Shown: positions 41,014-42,264 of the stretch, one piece after another
How the letters are laid out: the number at the start of each line of letters is the position of its first letter
Position numbering within the stretch: the stretch's first letter is position 1
Origin: Priapulus caudatus
Lineage: Eukaryota > Priapulida > Priapulimorpha > Priapulimorphida > Priapulidae
Length of the DNA: 42,264 nt
Assembly: GCF_000485595.1 (NCBI RefSeq)
Contig: NW_014577685.1
Span: 1-42,264 of the forward strand
Reading direction: 5' to 3'
The notes under the pieces: model-generated
What the model saw: only the letters and a program-made list of their open reading frames with translations
What the model was told of the DNA's origin: nothing
Database searches by the model: none
Translations under genes and position numbers: made by a program

Positions 41014-41765
41014 TATTTTGGCAACAAGAAGGCAAGCTAATTAAAAATTATAGTATAGTTATAATCATATTCATGTCCACCTTAAATAATGAGCGAGAGA
41101 ATGAAAGACCCGGGAGCAGTTTTCGGTTGCTTATGTAGATGTTGAACGTGTCGATCGCTCGGGTTACAACCAACAATAAATCATTCACCCGGGCCCGATA
41201 TCTCTGCACATGCGCTGTGGTCGCTGTTTTTTCGGATACACACGCATGCGAGCGGCTGTTGGGATTTTTAGCTTTTAAAAGATTAAGTGCAAACAGTGTG
41301 CGGGCTTTCCAACGTTCAATATTGTTTTAAATATTGAAAACGGCAGCAAAAAAAACGAATTCGTTCGACATTCGAAAAAGCGTGTCGAATATTATTTGAA
41401 AACTACGCCATTGCAGTTCAGTGATGTAAATTGTAATAAAGTTGCTAAAAAAATTGGGACGTGCAAAAACTTATATTCGGGCCCGAGCAAGCAAGAGGTT
41501 CGTCGACTATTATCGGAGGCCGTGGCGTTATGGTTTATTAATGTAAAATCTATCATTATGCGCGTTTTCTCCCTACCCATCCGTAAATTTCAGTGCGATC
41601 AGAAAATTTCTACACTTGAGCCATTACCCGAGTGTAGCGCACGTTCTCACTGGATTCGAAAAGAATAGGAATTAGAGAAATTCGAGAGAGCACAGCGTCT
41701 CGGGCCGTAATGGTAATGACCGAGGTACGCTCTCGCTTGAATCAACCAAATGAGAGAACGAGCGA
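41014..41765. other. No recognised gene
   Basis: Contains a 90-codon plus-strand frame (41396-41668) with ordinary composition but no known domain and no evident promoter or splice sites. Confidence 0.4.
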
Positions 41766-41829
41766 AAGAGACAGAGAGTAAAAGAGAGCGAGACAGAAAG
41801 ATATAGAGAGAGACACAGACAGAGAGAAA

Positions 41830-41874
<45 letters not shown>

Positions 41875-41920
41875 TGGAGATAGGGGAGCAAGAGAGGGGG
41901 AGAGAGGGGGAGACATGAAG
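41766..41920 (+). repeat. (GA)n-rich tract
   Basis: GAGA low-complexity DNA. Ser/Leu-rich minus-strand frames here are repeat translations. Confidence 0.9.
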
Positions 41921-42030
41921 AGTTGGGGACGAGTAGTGTGATAGACATGGGTGCTAGGCAATCCCCGGACGCTGGGTCTAAGAACCAAAGAATTAACGTT
42001 TCTGGGATGCTGGGTGCTGATCATGAATTC

Positions 42031-42264
42031 TGGATGGTGGGATGGTGGATGGTGGATGGTGGATGGTGGATGGTGAATGGTGGGATGGTGGGATGGTGGA
42101 TGGTGGATGGTGGATGGTGGATGGTGGATGGTGGATGGTGGATGGTGGGATGGTGGGATGGTGGATGGTGGATGGTGGGGTGCTGGATGGTGGATGGTGG
42201 ATGGTGGATGGTGGATGGTGGATGGTGGATGGTGGATGGTGGATGGTGGATGGTGGATGGTGGA
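42031..42264 (+). repeat. 7 bp minisatellite (GATGGTG)n
   Basis: More than 30 units of GATGGTG with occasional 8-base GATGGTGG variants, running off the end of the window. It may continue beyond it. Confidence 0.97.

Noticed and set aside
11491-42264. CRISPR-like arrays among the tandem repeats
   Set aside because: No repeat-spacer alternation. All arrays are contiguous microsatellites or minisatellites in a eukaryotic context.
1-42264. tRNA or rRNA genes
   Set aside because: No cloverleaf with matching A and B boxes and no rRNA core sequence was found by eye. A covariance-model scan would be decisive.

Overview
This is a eukaryotic, almost certainly metazoan, nuclear window. It has no operons. 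It is rich in GA, GT, GATA and AT microsatellites and minisatellites, carries interstitial TTAGGG-type telomeric repeats (which argues against most insects), and is dominated by decayed Ty3/gypsy LTR retrotransposons. A marine invertebrate is the most natural guess, but nothing here fixes the species. There are two assembly gaps (one N at 3132, 25 N at 16958-16982). Several long repeat pairs differ mainly by one- to three-base insertions and deletions, so either consensus errors or unresolved haplotypes must be kept in mind.

Layout. 1-1450: a 377 bp inverted-repeat element, then an LTR end with a lysine-tRNA-type primer binding site. 3404-9195: a long, badly broken Ty3/gypsy element (gag, protease, reverse transcriptase, RNase H, integrase, proline/acidic tail). 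9.2-12.3 kb: non-coding, with pyrimidine-rich blocks, hairpins and a 28 bp minisatellite. 12.8-22.2 kb: two families of repeated modules. Module A lies at 12795-14330 and 20428-21825. Module B lies at 14332-16654, with partial copies at 18985-20425 and 26862-27608. B has terminal inverted repeats, and the A and B modules are arranged differently in the two places. 23.4-25.9 kb: a minus-strand Ty3/gypsy remnant. 26.6-26.9 kb: an inverted-repeat element enclosing telomeric repeats. 35.1-38.4 kb: a third Ty3/gypsy remnant with a polypurine tract and an LTR start. 32.7-33.1 kb: the tail of a non-LTR retrotransposon.

Host-gene candidates. (1) A 47-codon minus-strand block encoding a signal peptide followed by a short hydrophilic segment occurs twice, at 27939-28079 and 34357-34497, inside a recent ~0.73 kb duplication. 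In one copy the segment contains a Lys-Arg-Gln that resembles a prohormone cleavage site with a pyroglutamate-ready N-terminus; in the other it is Glu-Arg-Gln. (2) An apparently intronless minus-strand gene at 29614-31069 encodes a two-pass, Cys-rich membrane protein that I do not recognise. A truncated second copy with a clean N-terminal frame lies at 39202-39797. (3) A possible internal exon lies on the minus strand at 33262-33413.

The genes do not form a pathway that can be read from the sequence. The window is best described as repeat-rich DNA in which two duplicated, unrecognised secreted or membrane genes sit among retroelement debris. The strongest candidates for something undescribed are the duplicated secreted-peptide block, the two-pass Cys-rich family with its tandemly repeated stop-codon tail, and the TIR module B flanked by complementary microsatellites.
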